Shown here in pieces: positions 9,671 to 17,465 of a DNA stretch of 64,000 bases. The stretch comes from Brucella pseudogrignonensis (GTDB lineage: Bacteria > Pseudomonadota > Alphaproteobacteria > Rhizobiales > Rhizobiaceae): positions 124,001 through 188,000 of the forward strand of contig NZ_NNRM01000053.1 of assembly GCF_002252525.1 (NCBI RefSeq), in the 5' to 3' direction. The notes below the pieces were generated by a model, which had not been told where the DNA came from, made no database searches, and saw only the letters and a list, made by a program, of their open reading frames with translations. The translations under genes were made by a program, and so were the position numbers. Every line of letters starts with the position of its first letter. Position 1 is the stretch's first letter.

Positions 9671-10899
9671 GCCAGCTCGACGAATATCATCCACTATCCG
9701 CATCAAGCCGGATCGAACGACCTGCTTTCAGCCCTTCAGCTATTGTGTTGAAACGGCTGTTGAAACAGGTCCAGCATGGTCGATTGGTGCTTTCGCTGCC
9801 CGGCGGTGAGGTTATTGCTGTCAATGGTCCATCACCCGGACCAGAAGCCAAGATCGCAATCGTTAAATGGAATAGCCTGCGCCGGTTGCTGACGGGTGGG
9901 GATATTGGCTTTGCGCAAGCCTATATCGAAGGCGAATGGACATCACCTGATCTAACCTCAGTCATCCGCTTTGCAGCGCGCAATCGCGATACGCTGCTCT
10001 CCACATTGCGTGGGTCGGGTTGGATGCGGGCGCTAAACCGTATCGGCCATCTGCTCAACGCCAATACACGGCGCGGCAGCCGCCGCAACATCGAAGCGCA
10101 TTACGATCTAGGCAATGATTTCTATGCCCGGTGGCTCGATCCTTCGATGCTTTATTCATCTGCGATCTGGAATGAGACGACGCATAGCCTTGAGAATGCG
10201 CAGGAGCAGAAGTTGCAGTGCATTGCTGAAAAACTGGCGCTTGAGGGCGGCGAAAAGATACTTGAAATCGGTTGCGGCTGGGGCGCCTTGGCGCGCTATC
10301 TCGCAGAATATGGCGACGCGCATGTGACGGGAATAACCCTGTCTCCATCGCAGCTCGCCTGGGCGCAAACTGCGGTTAAAGAGGTTGGGAAAAGCGACGC
10401 CGTTGATCTTCGCCTGCAGGATTACCGTGATGTGCAAGGTCAGTTTGACCGCATCGTATCGATCGAAATGTTTGAGGCCGTTGGCGAAGCCTATTGGCCG
10501 GAATATTTCGCAACCCTGAAGCGATGTCTCAAGCCCGGCGGTCGAGCCGTCTTGCAGGTCATTTCGATAGAAGAAACGCGTTACGAAAACTATCGCCGCA
10601 AAGCCGATTTCATCCAGAAGTTCATCTTTCCGGGCGGCTTTCTTCCGTCAGACAAAGTGCTTGAGCGCGATCTTGTTAAGGCCGGTCTGGTGTTAACGGA
10701 TACCGAGCATTTCGGTCATTCTTATGCGCTGACACTTGCCGAATGGCGTCAGCGCTTCATCGCCAATTGGCCGGAAATCGAAAAGCTTGGCTTTGATGAT
10801 AAATTCCGTAGGCTTTGGGAATACTACCTTTGCTATTGCGAAGGTGGGTTTGAGGAAGGCGCGATCAATGTCGGCCTTTATACGATTGAACATGCTTAG
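9667..10899 (+). CDS. cfa: Cyclopropane-fatty-acyl-phospholipid synthase family methyltransferase (second copy)
   Basis: A 410-residue SAM-dependent enzyme that modifies unsaturated acyl chains in membrane phospholipids. Residues 1-130 form the N-terminal Cfa domain. NIEAHYDLGNDFYARWLDP starts the catalytic domain, MLYSSAIW follows, and LEIGCGWGALARYLAEYG is the SAM loop. VSIEMFEAVGEAYWPEYF carries the conserved Glu, and FIQKFIFPGGFLPS is the substrate gate. All typical Cfa blocks are present, so activity is expected. It follows DUF1365 with an ATGA overlap. Whether it makes cyclopropane rings or adds a methyl branch (UfaM-like) cannot be told from motifs alone. Confidence 0.9.
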   Translation: MSQLDEYHPLSASSRIERPAFSPSAIVLKRLLKQVQHGRLVLSLPGGEVIAVNGPSPGPEAKIAIVKWNSLRRLLTGGDIGFAQAYIEGEWTSPDLTSVIRFAARNRDTLLSTLRGSGWMRALNRIGHLLNANTRRGSRRNIEAHYDLGNDFYARWLDPSMLYSSAIWNETTHSLENAQEQKLQCIAEKLALEGGEKILEIGCGWGALARYLAEYGDAHVTGITLSPSQLAWAQTAVKEVGKSDAVDLRLQDYRDVQGQFDRIVSIEMFEAVGEAYWPEYFATLKRCLKPGGRAVLQVISIEETRYENYRRKADFIQKFIFPGGFLPSDKVLERDLVKAGLVLTDTEHFGHSYALTLAEWRQRFIANWPEIEKLGFDDKFRRLWEYYLCYCEGGFEEGAINVGLYTIEHA

Positions 10900-10929
10900 G
10901 CTCCATACCCACTGACGGAGGAGGCGTCG

Positions 10930-11298
10930 ATGAAATGGATACTGACGATCAGCATGATGACGGTGTTGTTTTCCTTCTCGGCGCATGCGGCTGAGATCAA
11001 CGGCAACTGGGCGCGTGGGGATGGCAACGCGCGGGTAAGAATTGCCGGATGCGGCAAGGATATCTGCGCCACAAACACATGGATCAAGCCTGGAACACCC
11101 AAAGAGAAAACTGGCGACCGGCTGGTGATGAGTATCAACGAGACTGCAGACGGGCGATATTCAGGCACTGCTTTCGACCCGCAACGCAACCTGACCTACA
11201 AGATCAGCGTGAAAGTCGACGGCGATAGTATGACGACCAATGGCTGCGTTTTGGCTGGCCTCCTGTGTCGCAATGTGGGCTGGACCCGCATCAAATAA
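10930..11298 (+). CDS. DUF2147 periplasmic protein
   Basis: A 122-residue secreted protein. A signal peptide of about 20 residues ends at SAHA before AEINGNW. The mature part is DUF2147-like: GNWARGDGNARVRIAGCG at the start and GCVLAGLLCRNVGWTR at the end, with four cysteines (GCGKDIC, GCVL, LLCR) that could form disulfides in the periplasm. Small lipocalin-like beta-barrel proteins of this group have no firmly known ligand. It starts 30 bp after the cyclopropane synthase with GGAGGAGG ahead of its ATG, so it belongs to the same operon. Confidence 0.8.
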   Translation: MKWILTISMMTVLFSFSAHAAEINGNWARGDGNARVRIAGCGKDICATNTWIKPGTPKEKTGDRLVMSINETADGRYSGTAFDPQRNLTYKISVKVDGDSMTTNGCVLAGLLCRNVGWTRIK

Positions 11299-11313
11299 GA
11301 GAGTGAGCGATCG

Positions 11314-11718
11314 ATGAAAGATTATCTCATCGCCTATATGGTGACGGCGGTTGCATTCTTGGCAATCGACTCCGTGTGGTTATCCAACATGGCGAATGTG
11401 TTTTACCGCCCTGTCATGGGCGACATGCTTGCGCCGAGTTTTCGTCTTGCACCGGCTATCGTTTTCTATGTGATCTTCGTGTTCGGACTGATTTTCTTCG
11501 CGGTGAGGCCCGGACTTGTTGCTGGCAGTGGCACAGTTACGCTTGTTCATGGAGCGCTTTTGGGGTTTGTCGCCTATGCGACTTATGATCTGACCAATCA
11601 GGCCACCTTGAAAAACTGGTCGTGGACCCTGACGATTGCAGACCTGATCTGGGGCACTGTTCTGTCTGCAGTGTCAGCCTATATTGGCTATTGGGTTACG
11701 TCGCGGATCAGCGGATAG
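11314..11718 (+). CDS. DUF2177 family membrane protein
   Basis: A 134-residue protein with four hydrophobic segments. It matches DUF2177 in DSVWLSNMANVFYRPVMGDM near the N-terminus and in the GALLGFVAYATYDLTNQAT block at mid-length. No function is known to me. It follows the DUF2147 gene by 15 bp with a GAGAGTGAG ribosome site and precedes tspO by 14 bp. The association of DUF2177 with photolyase and cyclopropane genes is also part of the RpoE-linked neighbourhood in other alphaproteobacteria (recalled, not checked). Confidence 0.8.
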   Translation: MKDYLIAYMVTAVAFLAIDSVWLSNMANVFYRPVMGDMLAPSFRLAPAIVFYVIFVFGLIFFAVRPGLVAGSGTVTLVHGALLGFVAYATYDLTNQATLKNWSWTLTIADLIWGTVLSAVSAYIGYWVTSRISG

Positions 11719-11732
11719 ACTGGAGTAATCAT

Positions 11733-12185
11733 ATGCAAAAATTGGGGCTTCTGGCCGTCTTCGCCTTCGTCATTATTGTTGTCGGAATGGCAATCGGCAT
11801 CGGTTTCCCGCCGGGCGAATGGTATGCATCGCTTCAAAAGCCGTGGTTTACCCCGCCTAACGCCGCCTTTGGCCCCATTTGGACGATACTTTATATCTTC
11901 ATTGCCATTGCAGGCTGGCGTACATGGATAAGTGACAGTGGGTGGCAGCGGCACGGATCATGGTTTGGTCAGATGATTTTAAACTTCATCTGGACGCCTA
12001 TTTTCTTTGGCGCTCATATGACAGTGCTGGGACTTGTCGTAATCATCGGGGTCTGGCTTTGCGTGCTTCTGTTTATTCTTCGCGCATGGCGACCAGATCG
12101 TATCTCGGCGCTACTATTCGTGCCTTATCTCATATGGCTATCGCTGGCGACCGCACTGAACGCGGCAATTGTCGTTTTGAACTAA
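11733..12185 (+). CDS. tspO: TspO/MBR family tryptophan-rich sensory protein
   Basis: A 150-residue five-helix membrane protein of the TspO/peripheral benzodiazepine receptor family. Conserved features are WYASLQKPWFTPPNAAFGPI, WTILYIFIAIAGWRTW, NFIWTPIFFGAHM and the terminal WLSLATALNAAIVVLN. Bacterial TspO binds porphyrins and takes part in oxygen and light stress responses in Rhodobacter. The start is ATG 11733 with TGGAG upstream; a longer frame from 11622 overlaps the preceding gene and is not used. It is the last gene of the rightward lipid operon and is followed directly by a terminator. Confidence 0.92.
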   Translation: MQKLGLLAVFAFVIIVVGMAIGIGFPPGEWYASLQKPWFTPPNAAFGPIWTILYIFIAIAGWRTWISDSGWQRHGSWFGQMILNFIWTPIFFGAHMTVLGLVVIIGVWLCVLLFILRAWRPDRISALLFVPYLIWLSLATALNAAIVVLN

Positions 12186-12188
12186 CAA

Positions 12189-12218
12189 AAAAGGCGGCAT
12201 ATTTGCCGCCTTTTCTTT
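12189..12218. terminator. Bidirectional intrinsic terminator
   Basis: Eleven-base arms AAAAGGCGGCA (12189-12199) and TGCCGCCTTTT (12204-12214) enclose TATT. A-tracts and T-tracts flank both sides, so it should stop transcription of tspO from the left and chrR from the right. Confidence 0.85.
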
Positions 12219-12876
12219 AGATGCCAATCAAGGGCTGAACCAGCCGCATAAGCCAGCTCTGGAATTTGAGCGGAGCGTCAGTCACCGCCAGACAGATGCA
12301 ATCCCCATCGGGTGAGGCAATCGGCTGATGCACAAGATCACCATCCGCTTCCTCAATGTCGCCACGAGCGAAAAGCCCGGTTTCGTCATGGAAACTACCG
12401 CTTAGCACCAATGTCAGTTCGCGACCGCCGTGCCCATGCTCGGGCACTGGCTTCCCCGCTGGAATTTTCAACAAGCGAACCTGTGTTTCGCTATCGCGCG
12501 TTTCGATGGGCACCTGATAAGCGCCTCGACCGAGCGATTTCCATTTCAAATCCGGTAAGTCGCCACCGACATAGGATCGCAGCGGTTCCGGTATCACGGC
12601 AGGCATTTTTATCTCGGCGCGTGGTGCCGAATGCACTGTTGACTGCGGTGCCTTCTGGAGCCTGTCTTTAAAACTATCCCATGTGGAAGCTTCAAGTTTC
12701 GTTGGCTCAACCGTTTCAAGAAGTTGACCACCTATGCACTCGAAATGGTTCAAGCGAGAGCGACACTGAGGGCAGAGTGCAAGATGAGTGGCTACAGCGA
12801 TGCTCCAGCCTTCTGCCAGTGTGCCAGCGGCATAGCTTGAAAGGAGTTCATCGCTCAGATGATGCTTGATATCCAT
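12217..12876 (-). CDS. chrR: Anti-sigma factor ChrR
   Basis: A 219-residue cytoplasmic zinc protein that holds RpoE inactive until singlet oxygen or a related oxidant appears. The anti-sigma domain has the zinc ligands His6, His31, Cys35 and Cys38 (HLALCPQC), at exactly the positions described for Rhodobacter sphaeroides ChrR. The C-terminal half is a cupin whose metal ligands are visible as His147, His149, Glu153 and His183 (PEHGHGGRE and DLVHQP), again matching ChrR with a shift of six. The start overlaps the stop of rpoE by one base, so both are made in fixed ratio. All residues needed for zinc binding and for the response domain are intact. Confidence 0.93.
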   Translation of the reverse strand: MDIKHHLSDELLSSYAAGTLAEGWSIAVATHLALCPQCRSRLNHFECIGGQLLETVEPTKLEASTWDSFKDRLQKAPQSTVHSAPRAEIKMPAVIPEPLRSYVGGDLPDLKWKSLGRGAYQVPIETRDSETQVRLLKIPAGKPVPEHGHGGRELTLVLSGSFHDETGLFARGDIEEADGDLVHQPIASPDGDCICLAVTDAPLKFQSWLMRLVQPLIGI

Positions 12877-13451
12877 CAGTGCGCTCCCGAATTATCGAGC
12901 GCTGCGCGCAATTTGCTGAATGCAAGTCGAAGCCGGGATTTGACGGTGCCAAGCGGAAGGTTAAGCTTCTTTGCGATGGCGCTATGCGTGCTTTCCTCGA
13001 AATAAGCCAGTTCAAGCAGGGTGCATTGTTCCTTCGGTAAGTCAGCCATTGCGGCGCGTAACTGGCTGGCAGATTGCCGCTCGGCAATCCTCAAATCGGC
13101 TGGCTGCTCCTCATCGGGTACGAAGGCCGGATCGGTTGGGTCAAATTCCGGGCGTCGGGCGCGCCGCACTGCATCAATGCGCTGGTTGCGTGCGATGGTG
13201 AAAATCCAGGTCGACAAGGCTCCTTTGGAAAAATCAAACTGATCCGCCTTGTTCCAGACCGTAATCATGGTCTCTTGCATTAATTCTTCCGCTGTTTGCG
13301 TATCGGCAGACAGTTTGGCCATATAGGCCTTCACCCGGGGTGCGAAATGCTTAAAAATCGCCTCGAATGCGTCCACGTCGCGTCGGGAACTGACCGCCAG
13401 CATCAATTCCTCCAATGAGGGCTGATTTTCAGAAGCAGTCCGTTCATTCAT
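12876..13451 (-). CDS. rpoE: ECF sigma factor RpoE (ECF11 type, partner of ChrR)
   Basis: A group IV sigma factor. Region 2 includes AEELMQETMITVWNKADQF and GALSTWIFTIARNQRID; region 4 includes HSAIAKKLNLPLGTVKSRLR. I place the start at ATG 13451 (191 residues), close to the usual length. The frame is open up to an ATG at 13556 (226 residues), but the likely autoregulatory promoter at 13562-13591 would put the transcript start almost on that codon. Together with ChrR it forms the singlet-oxygen response switch. Nearby photolyase, cyclopropane-type and TspO genes are the expected targets. Confidence 0.9.
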   Translation of the reverse strand: MNERTASENQPSLEELMLAVSSRRDVDAFEAIFKHFAPRVKAYMAKLSADTQTAEELMQETMITVWNKADQFDFSKGALSTWIFTIARNQRIDAVRRARRPEFDPTDPAFVPDEEQPADLRIAERQSASQLRAAMADLPKEQCTLLELAYFEESTHSAIAKKLNLPLGTVKSRLRLAFSKLRAALDNSGAH

Positions 13452-13561
13452 CCGTATTGAATCCCGTACGCTCAGATGTGGCGAAGCCAGAAGCAGCAAA
13501 TTGCGCTCTACTTTCTTGTGCCATGTCTGTGAGCCAAAGGAAACGTTTGTATTCATGAAGC

Positions 13562-13591
13562 CTCATACGAAGGCTAGATGAAACTGGATCA
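13562..13591 (-). promoter_or_regulatory. Candidate autoregulated RpoE promoter of rpoE-chrR
   Basis: On the minus strand TGATCC (13591-13586) is followed by 18 bases and TATGAG (13567-13562). TGATCC is the -35 element I recall for ECF11 sigma factors. The spacer equals that of the TGAACC-N18-TAAAAC element before the FAD oxidoreductase operon. Confidence 0.5.
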
Positions 13592-13610
13592 CAGGCCGGG
13601 GTAAAAGGCT

Positions 13611-15449
13611 TCAGTTTTTTGCATTCAACGATTTCGCTTTGACCGTCGGTGCCTGATCTGCGTATTGACCGAGATCCCGCAATAAGACAGTTGCCTTTTC
13701 GTAATTGACGGCCTTGGAGAAGGCATAGCCCTGGCCGAGCTGGCATCCCATCTGCTGCAGCTTTTCAGCAAGGGCCATAGTCTCGACCCCCTCGGCAACG
13801 AGTTTGATCTTCAGGTCTCCGGCAATTTGTACGATACCTTTGACGATTGCGACACTTGGGTCGCCCGGTGCCAACCTGCATACGAACGACTTGTCGATTT
13901 TGATAATATCGACGGGGACCGTGAGGAGATGCGCAAGGGCAGCGAACCCCGTTCCAAAGTCATCAAGAGCAATGCGGACGCCGAGCATTCGGAGGTTTCG
14001 AATGCCAGAAGCCACCACGTCATCGCGTTGACCGATATAGGCGTTTTCCGTCACTTCGATAATCAGATGTCGCAGTGGTACGTCATATTTGGCGAAAGTT
14101 TTAGACACAAAAGCCGCAAGATCGCCGACATAAAAGTCGGCAGCTGTCACGTTCACGCCAATATGTTGCACAGGCAGACCGAGATCGAGCCAGCGCCTAA
14201 TGTCCTGAGCAACGATGGTGAGCATATACTGCGTGATTTCGGATGCGATATGCACATCCGAAAAGGATTCCTGAAATACCGACGCTGGTAGAATATCGCC
14301 CGACGTTGTGGTCATGCGGCTTAGAGCCTCAAAACCTATGACTTCCCTGGTGTCGAGCCGCATTACGGGCTGATAATGCGCAGTGATACGCTTTTGATCG
14401 AGTGCTTCGCGCACTTCTCGGATCGAATTGCGTCGATGGACAATGCGCGTATCAACGTTCGGTTGATAGCGTATAAAGCTGCCGCGCGCATTTTCCTTGG
14501 CGTGGTAAAGCGCAAAGTCTGCATTGCGGCGCACGATCTGCGGCTGTGTATCTTGTGCGGCTAGAACAGCGCCGCCAATAGTCACACGTGGCAGGATTGT
14601 CTGACCGTCAAATTCGACATGCGAGGAAAGTGATTTAAAGATCAACTCCGCCGTGTGGTCGAGATCGTAAAGTGCGCTGTGGCTTTGGATGATGACGGTA
14701 AATTCATCGCCGCCCGTCCGGAAAGTTATGTCCGGTGCCATTGCTACCGAAATGCTGGTTGCGATAGTGTGGATCAGAAAATCTCCGACCTCATGGCCGA
14801 ATGTATCGTTGGTAACTTTGAGATTGTCGATATCGATGACGAACAAGGCCCAGCTGCCAGCCAGTTCGCAGCGCAATTGTGAAAGCGCGTCATCAAATGC
14901 GGCACGATTGGGAAGTCCTGTTTGTTCGTCAACTGTCGCTCTGCGCTCATAGTTGAGAATGCGCATTTCACGCGCCATCGCAAGATTGCAGAGCGTTGCA
15001 CCCGTATTGATCACTTGCTGCTCTTGTGCCGACGGGGTGTGCTTTTTGCTGAAATAGACAGCCAACGCGCCGACGACCTCACCAGTCTCGTTCCGTATAG
15101 GTACAGAACTACAGGCCAGCAAACCAAAGGGCAGCACGCATTTCTTGTAGGTTGCCCACTTCGGATCATTTTCTATATCGGCAACGCTTACAGCGGCGTT
15201 GTGATAGATCGCGCTTCCGCAGGAGCCGACTTCCGGGCCGACCACTGTTCCGTCCAGTATTTTGCCATAGCTTTCAGGGATGCCCGGTGCTGCAAGCAGG
15301 TGCATCATGCCTGCACTATCGACAGAGCAGACCATCACGCTTGCGTCAGCGATCAGCTCCTCCATCTCAAGACAGAGTTGCACAAGTGTCTGCTCCAGAG
15401 GCTTGCCTCTTGCAATCAGCTCAAGAACAATGTTCTGGAATTTAAGCAC
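13611..15449 (-). CDS. GAF-GGDEF-EAL cyclic-di-GMP enzyme
   Basis: A 612-residue soluble signalling protein without membrane segments. An N-terminal GAF domain (about 10-160) is followed by a GGDEF domain with an intact RTGGDEFT site near 245 and an EAL domain from about 345. The EAL domain keeps GFEALSRM, the Asn of NVTAADF, the Glu of EVTENAY, DDFGTGF, the Lys of KIDKSF and EGVET, so both cyclic-di-GMP synthesis and hydrolysis are possible on sequence grounds. The GAF domain contains several cysteines (VGSCGSA, KKCVLPFGLLACSS), which could sense a ligand or redox state. It ends 20 bp before the rpoE promoter on the same strand but is probably separately transcribed. Confidence 0.93.
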   Translation of the reverse strand: MLKFQNIVLELIARGKPLEQTLVQLCLEMEELIADASVMVCSVDSAGMMHLLAAPGIPESYGKILDGTVVGPEVGSCGSAIYHNAAVSVADIENDPKWATYKKCVLPFGLLACSSVPIRNETGEVVGALAVYFSKKHTPSAQEQQVINTGATLCNLAMAREMRILNYERRATVDEQTGLPNRAAFDDALSQLRCELAGSWALFVIDIDNLKVTNDTFGHEVGDFLIHTIATSISVAMAPDITFRTGGDEFTVIIQSHSALYDLDHTAELIFKSLSSHVEFDGQTILPRVTIGGAVLAAQDTQPQIVRRNADFALYHAKENARGSFIRYQPNVDTRIVHRRNSIREVREALDQKRITAHYQPVMRLDTREVIGFEALSRMTTTSGDILPASVFQESFSDVHIASEITQYMLTIVAQDIRRWLDLGLPVQHIGVNVTAADFYVGDLAAFVSKTFAKYDVPLRHLIIEVTENAYIGQRDDVVASGIRNLRMLGVRIALDDFGTGFAALAHLLTVPVDIIKIDKSFVCRLAPGDPSVAIVKGIVQIAGDLKIKLVAEGVETMALAEKLQQMGCQLGQGYAFSKAVNYEKATVLLRDLGQYADQAPTVKAKSLNAKN

Positions 15450-15533
15450 GGGTTCCCCATAGTTTTTTTGCGTGCAATCTTTTAGTGCAAACGCATACAG
15501 CCTTTTTTACAGGTCTGTCTTTAGAGAACGTCT

Positions 15534-15558
15534 ATTATAGTTACTTGTATGTATTATA
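15534..15558 (-). promoter_or_regulatory. Tandem -10-like elements upstream of the GGDEF-EAL gene
   Basis: On the minus strand CTATAATA occurs twice with a 19-bp period (cores at 15558-15553 and 15539-15534). Each contains a perfect TATAAT hexamer. Either could serve as -10 of a sigma-70 promoter giving a leader of roughly 80-100 bases. Confidence 0.4.
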
Positions 15559-15613
15559 GAAGTGCGCAGAATTTATCGAAATCTTGGTTGCTTTTTTATG
15601 TACGCTGATTTCA

Positions 15614-16393
15614 TCAGCTCGGAAACTGTCGATAGCATTCTTCAGCTATCTGCCGTAGCTGGTCTCGGGATATCTCGCCACTTACCGCGTAGCCAAGCTC
15701 GCCATCGATCCAGTAGAAGGTTTCAACGCCGTCACTTGAGGCGAAGCGGAAGCTTGTGTCCCGGTTTTCAGGGTTCCGACCAACTATGACTGAAAGACGC
15801 TTTCCAGCTGCATCTTCATACATGAAAAAGGCGCCGGGTTTGCTGTCGACTGGCAACAGACGACCACCAACCAACTGAAAGCCAAACGTGCTTAGGTCGG
15901 GGATTTTAAGGTCAGGTATATTAAGCCGCTTTCCAAGCCATGTCGCCAGATGAGCTTCTTCTTCTGAGAAGACTTCAACCGGGTGGCGTACTTCGCTTGC
16001 ATAGACCAGATAGGCCGCCTGTGCCTGCTGAGGTAATGCTTCGATACTGGCTATCTGCTGAGGCTGGTCATAAATGCGGGAACCGGCAAAGCCGCCGAGG
16101 CCGCCAATCACCAGTGCGGCGAGAATGGACGCCGCAACAGCCCAGCGATAGCGCCGTTCATGTTGTCTGGTTCTCGCACGGATCAGGTTCGCATCGCTAT
16201 TCTTCTCAAGCGCATAGCCGGAGAAGAGCTGTCTGATGCCTTCATTCTGCTTGCGCCATTCGTCGACGATTGCTGCCTGTTCGGGGTCGTTTTCGAGGAT
16301 CGCTGCGATACGCGCGCTTTCTTCACTGGAAAGGTGACCGTCCACAAAGCCATGCAGTTCCGCTTCTGTAATCGGAGAATTGCGTTTTGTCAT
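15614..16393 (-). CDS. Membrane anti-sigma factor
   Basis: A 259-residue single-pass protein. The cytoplasmic N-terminal part (TEAELHGFVDGHLSSEE) is typical of anti-sigma factors paired with ECF sigma factors. A membrane helix lies at about residues 84-104, and the C-terminal periplasmic domain has no family I can name. It carries no HxxxCxxC zinc motif, unlike ChrR. Its start overlaps the stop of the sigma factor gene by four bases. The signal sensed in the periplasm is unknown. Confidence 0.85.
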   Translation of the reverse strand: MTKRNSPITEAELHGFVDGHLSSEESARIAAILENDPEQAAIVDEWRKQNEGIRQLFSGYALEKNSDANLIRARTRQHERRYRWAVAASILAALVIGGLGGFAGSRIYDQPQQIASIEALPQQAQAAYLVYASEVRHPVEVFSEEEAHLATWLGKRLNIPDLKIPDLSTFGFQLVGGRLLPVDSKPGAFFMYEDAAGKRLSVIVGRNPENRDTSFRFASSDGVETFYWIDGELGYAVSGEISRDQLRQIAEECYRQFPS

Positions 16394-16941
16394 GGGTTTC
16401 TCCGAAGCATTACGACATTTGAGCCGTTCATGTGGTCTGCGAGCCGTTGCCGCGCGCGTGAGAGGCGCGACATTACAGTCCCTATGGGAATATCAAGCAT
16501 GGTTGCTGCTTCGCCATAACTATATCCTTCAACGACGATCAGCATCAGGACCGAGCGATTGTCTTCCGGCAGACTGTTGATGGCTTCTTCAAGCTGTTGC
16601 AACTGAAAAGGATCGCTTTCCGTTGAAGGAGAGCTGATGTTTTCAGCAGCATCCAGCGTTTCGTGCCGGGTGCGTGCTTTGCTTTTATAGCTGTTGCGAT
16701 AAAGATTGGTCATCATCGTGAGTATCCACCCACGCAGATTGAGGCCACGCCACTGGCCGCGGCGGGACAGCGCTTTGGTCACGCAATCCTGCAAAAGATC
16801 CTCGCCTTCGGCATCGGACTTTGCAAGACTGCGCGAATAGCGCCGCATGATCGGCAGGAGGGCCAGAAGCTGGCCCTCGAAACTGTCGGGAGCAGGACGG
16901 CTCACATCGACCTCATGGCTTTGCGACGTGCCAGACTCCAT
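16390..16941 (-). CDS. ECF RNA polymerase sigma factor
   Basis: A 183-residue group IV sigma factor with region 2 blocks EGEDLLQDCVTKALSRR and LRGWILTMMTNLYRN and region 4 SYGEAATMLDIPIGTVMSRL. Its start lies 28 bases inside the end of the upstream secreted-protein gene, which suggests translational coupling; no other usable start codon is near. It pairs with the membrane anti-sigma factor directly downstream. Regulon unknown; the cotranscribed COG4315-type gene is a likely member. Confidence 0.88.
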   Translation of the reverse strand: MESGTSQSHEVDVSRPAPDSFEGQLLALLPIMRRYSRSLAKSDAEGEDLLQDCVTKALSRRGQWRGLNLRGWILTMMTNLYRNSYKSKARTRHETLDAAENISSPSTESDPFQLQQLEEAINSLPEDNRSVLMLIVVEGYSYGEAATMLDIPIGTVMSRLSRARQRLADHMNGSNVVMLRRNP

Positions 16942-17293
16942 TAACGCCGTCTCCAGTCACGTCGCCGGCTTTTTTGTCCTTCATCCAGTAATAAAGCGGC
17001 ATTCCGTCTTTTGCCCATTGCTCGCTGCCATCCTTGCGCTTTACCAGTGTATAGGCGCCAGAAGCCTTGTCACCCTTTGCTGCCATAAAAGGCGGCCAGT
17101 TCGTGGCACAAGTATCATAGCAATTGGACATGCCTTTGCTATCCTTGTCAAAAGTGTAGAGCGTCATATCTTTGGCACCAGCCAACGCCTGACCTTTGGA
17201 TGTTTCCATCGTTTTGACCATGGGCGCTGCGAGCACTGAAGTTGCCGATACTGCTGCAATAGCCAAAACAGACATAAACGTTGCGGTTCTCAT
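16913..17293 (-). CDS. Secreted COG4315-like repeat protein
   Basis: A 126-residue exported protein. The signal peptide starts MRTATFMSVLAIAAVSATS and ends near LAAP. The mature part has the two short repeats of the COG4315 'secreted repeat' family: MTLYTFDKDSKGMSNCYDTC with ATNWPPFMA, and MPLYYWMKDKKAGDVTGDG with the final GVWHVAKP. Two cysteines in NCYDTC could bind a cofactor or form a disulfide. The start at 17293 is preferred because a signal peptide and GTGAGGC fall there; the open frame reaches 17419. It is the first gene of the sigma/anti-sigma operon. Function unknown. Confidence 0.8.
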   Translation of the reverse strand: MRTATFMSVLAIAAVSATSVLAAPMVKTMETSKGQALAGAKDMTLYTFDKDSKGMSNCYDTCATNWPPFMAAKGDKASGAYTLVKRKDGSEQWAKDGMPLYYWMKDKKAGDVTGDGVNGVWHVAKP

Positions 17294-17313
17294 GGTTTGC
17301 CTCACACGGGTTC

Positions 17314-17351
17314 CAATCGCGACATGCGATATGACGTAAGACAATCGCGAC
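17314..17351. promoter_or_regulatory. Direct repeat in the ECF operon promoter region
   Basis: The decamer CAATCGCGAC occurs at 17314-17323 and again at 17342-17351, spaced 28 bp start to start. Both lie within 60 bp upstream of the secreted-protein start. It could be a regulator site; no known consensus was recognised. Confidence 0.3.
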
Positions 17352-17465
17352 ACCCATTTTATTCCCGCATTTCGGAAAAAATATTCATTTGACTGGGTAA
17401 TGTTTTCGTTAGCTGACACAACATTAGAGCATTATTGATTGTTGCCCGATTGTGCACTATATATG

